Shown here one piece after another: positions 6,872 to 7,250 of a stretch of DNA of 7,250 nt. The stretch comes from Bacteroidaceae bacterium (GTDB lineage Bacteria; Bacteroidota; Bacteroidia; Bacteroidales; Bacteroidaceae): positions 1 to 7,250 of the forward strand of contig JAGCWG010000141.1 of assembly GCA_017961965.1 (NCBI GenBank), in the 5' to 3' direction. Both the position numbers and the translations under genes were made by a program. The number at the start of each line of letters is the position of its first letter. Positions within the stretch are counted from its first letter, which is position 1. A model generated the notes under the pieces. That model worked only from the letters and a program-made list of their open reading frames with translations, was not told the DNA's origin and made no database searches.

Positions 6872-6885
6872 TGCAAAGGTACAAA
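6872..6885 (-). promoter_or_regulatory. Bacteroidetes -7 promoter element of the esterase gene
   Basis: On the minus strand TTTGTACCTTTGCA (6885-6872) contains TACCTTTG, an exact match to TAnnTTTG. The start would lie near 6867, leaving a leader of only about 14 nt to the ATG at 6853, which fixes the start codon. No -33 TTTG is found at the normal spacing; that region is the AT-rich repeat 6890-6915. Confidence 0.65.
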
Positions 6886-6889
6886 TAAA

Positions 6890-6915
6890 TTAATAATTAA
6901 GAGTTAATAATTAAG
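6890..6915. repeat. 12-nt direct repeat TTAATAATTAAG
   Basis: Two exact copies (6890-6901 and 6904-6915) lie directly upstream of the esterase -7 box. Each copy is nearly palindromic. The repeat could be an AT-rich upstream promoter element or simple low-complexity DNA. Confidence 0.55.
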
Positions 6916-6960
6916 ATTTTACAGAAACACAGAGGACATGGAGGACTCAGAGATTTTAAG

Positions 6961-6983
6961 AACCCGTTATCAGAAGGCGGGTT
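6961..6983. other. Small stem-loop AACCCG / CGGGTT
   Basis: A 6-bp perfect stem (6961-6966 with 6978-6983) closes an 11-nt loop. It could be a weak terminator for a gene beyond the window or part of the adjoining repeat region; no long U-tract follows. Confidence 0.35.
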
Positions 6984-7009
6984 TAGAAAAAGTGAGGCTC
7001 GTATGAAGT

Positions 7010-7064
7010 ACGTACTGGGAGTACGCTCGCCACGTACTATGAGTACGTTCCCGACGTATTTTCA
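7010..7064. repeat. GTACG array with 11-nt phase and 22-nt repeat
   Basis: Five successive 11-nt blocks start at 7010, 7021, 7032, 7043 and 7054 and alternate between ACGTACT-type and GTACG-type heads. The first two blocks (7010-7031) and the next two (7032-7053) form a 22-nt tandem repeat matching at 17 of 22 positions. Because AGTACG and CGTACT are complementary, local hairpins also form (7020-7025 with 7033-7038), and 7007-7016 (AGTACGTACT) is a perfect palindrome. Confidence 0.65.
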
Positions 7065-7072
7065 ACCTTTTT

Positions 7073-7153
7073 CCTTACCTTCCCCTTAGGTGTGCCTTAG
7101 GTGTCCCTTCAGTTGGTAAGGGAAACTAAGGAGAACCTAAGGGAAACGTAAGG
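7073..7153. repeat. Foldback of CCTTAG-type 11-nt tandem units
   Basis: Four 11-nt units run on the plus strand at 7073, 7084, 7095 and 7106 (best copies CCTTAGGTGTG and CCTTAGGTGTC). Four related units run on the minus strand at 7153-7143, 7142-7132, 7131-7122 and 7121-7112, the last two 10 nt long. The arms 7073-7109 and 7118-7153 can pair at about 30 of 37 positions around an 8-nt loop (7110-7117). Every unit begins CCTT, usually CCTTA. The outer end is followed by the palindrome AGGTGCACCT (7151-7160). The long stem would be very stable in RNA. No protein-coding frame is apparent. Confidence 0.8.
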
Positions 7154-7194
7154 TGCACCTAACACGAAATCGGATTGTATGGCATGGATGATTA

Positions 7195-7249
7195 AGCCTG
7201 AAAGGCTGGTGAGATTACAGGCAGGGTGTGGAGCGTAGCGGAACCCCTG
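7195..7249 (+). other. Two adjacent stem-loops at the window edge
   Basis: AGCCT (7195-7199) and AGGCT (7203-7207) form a tight hairpin with a three-base loop. CAGGGT (7222-7227) and ACCCCTG (7243-7249) form a second hairpin around a 15-nt GC-rich loop. Similar-looking 'CCTGAAAGG ... GGAGCGTAGCG' text recurs, as far as I recall, between genes of Bacteroidales genomes, so this is probably the beginning of a dispersed repeat or structured RNA cut by the window end. Confidence 0.4.
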
Positions 7250-7250
7250 A

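Larger units (their letters stand above)
6854..7250. other. Non-coding region with promoter, repeats and hairpins
   Basis: No supportable gene is seen in these 397 bp. From the esterase start outward they hold a -7 promoter box (6873-6881), an AT-rich 12-nt direct repeat (6890-6915), GAGGAC twice (6932-6937, 6941-6946), a small hairpin (6961-6983), an 11/22-nt GTACG array (7010-7064), a CCTTAG foldback array (7073-7153) and a pair of stem-loops that run to the window edge (7195-7249). The density of structured repeats suggests a dispersed intergenic element or a structured RNA. Confidence 0.7.

Noticed and set aside
7010..7153. CRISPR array
   Set aside because: The repeats are 11-22 nt, contiguous and without unique spacers, and no cas gene is present.
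7073..7153. Insertion sequence end or integron attachment site
   Set aside because: No transposase or integrase frame, no target-site duplication visible, and the structure is built of repeated 11-nt units rather than a single terminal repeat.
7179..7238. Short frame MAWMIKPERLVRLQAGCGA at the window end
   Set aside because: Nineteen codons overlapping stem-loops, with no promoter or conserved pattern.

Overview
The window looks like a chromosomal stretch from a Bacteroidales bacterium, most likely Prevotella or a close relative. Three things support this. The promoters carry the Bacteroidetes -7 box TAnnTTTG instead of a sigma70 -10 box, and the starts are preceded by A/T-rich leaders without a clear Shine-Dalgarno. 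The GH5-like protein ends in the 'YDLTGR...NGVYILNGKKV' tail common on secreted Bacteroidetes proteins. The enzyme families (GH115, GH5 of the 'LHGVMDSPNP' type, SGNH esterase) are typical of plant-polysaccharide-degrading gut or rumen Bacteroidetes. Genus is an inference.

Layout from left to right: a G-rich edge (1-41); a secreted M15-type metallopeptidase on the minus strand (42-743); an intergenic region (744-940) with an inverted pair of 11-nt tandem arrays; a secreted GH5-family protein on the minus strand (941-2740); a 386-bp divergent control region with a promoter on each side and a 10-bp dyad between them (2741-3126); a secreted GH115 alpha-glucuronidase on the plus strand (3127-5631); a bidirectional hairpin terminator (5639-5689); an SGNH/GDSL acyl esterase without signal peptide on the minus strand (5714-6853); and a non-coding region of repeats and hairpins to the window end (6854-7250).

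The middle three genes suggest glucuronoxylan or a related acylated plant glycan as substrate. GH115 removes (4-O-methyl-)glucuronic acid side groups, the GH5-family protein would act on or bind the beta-glycan backbone, and the SGNH esterase could remove acyl groups. Their predicted locations differ: GH5 protein secreted with a sorting-like tail, GH115 probably periplasmic, esterase apparently cytoplasmic. No SusC/SusD pair or regulator is present in the window, so this is not visibly a complete polysaccharide utilization locus.

The main oddities are two. In the GH5-like protein the catalytic acid/base motif Asn-Glu-Pro is replaced by Ser-Asp-Pro while the nucleophile is kept, so it may be a pseudo-enzyme or binding protein. 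In the non-coding DNA, three separate arrays are built from 11-nt units, two of them as four units facing four inverted units, which would fold into long hairpins with one motif per A-form RNA helical turn.
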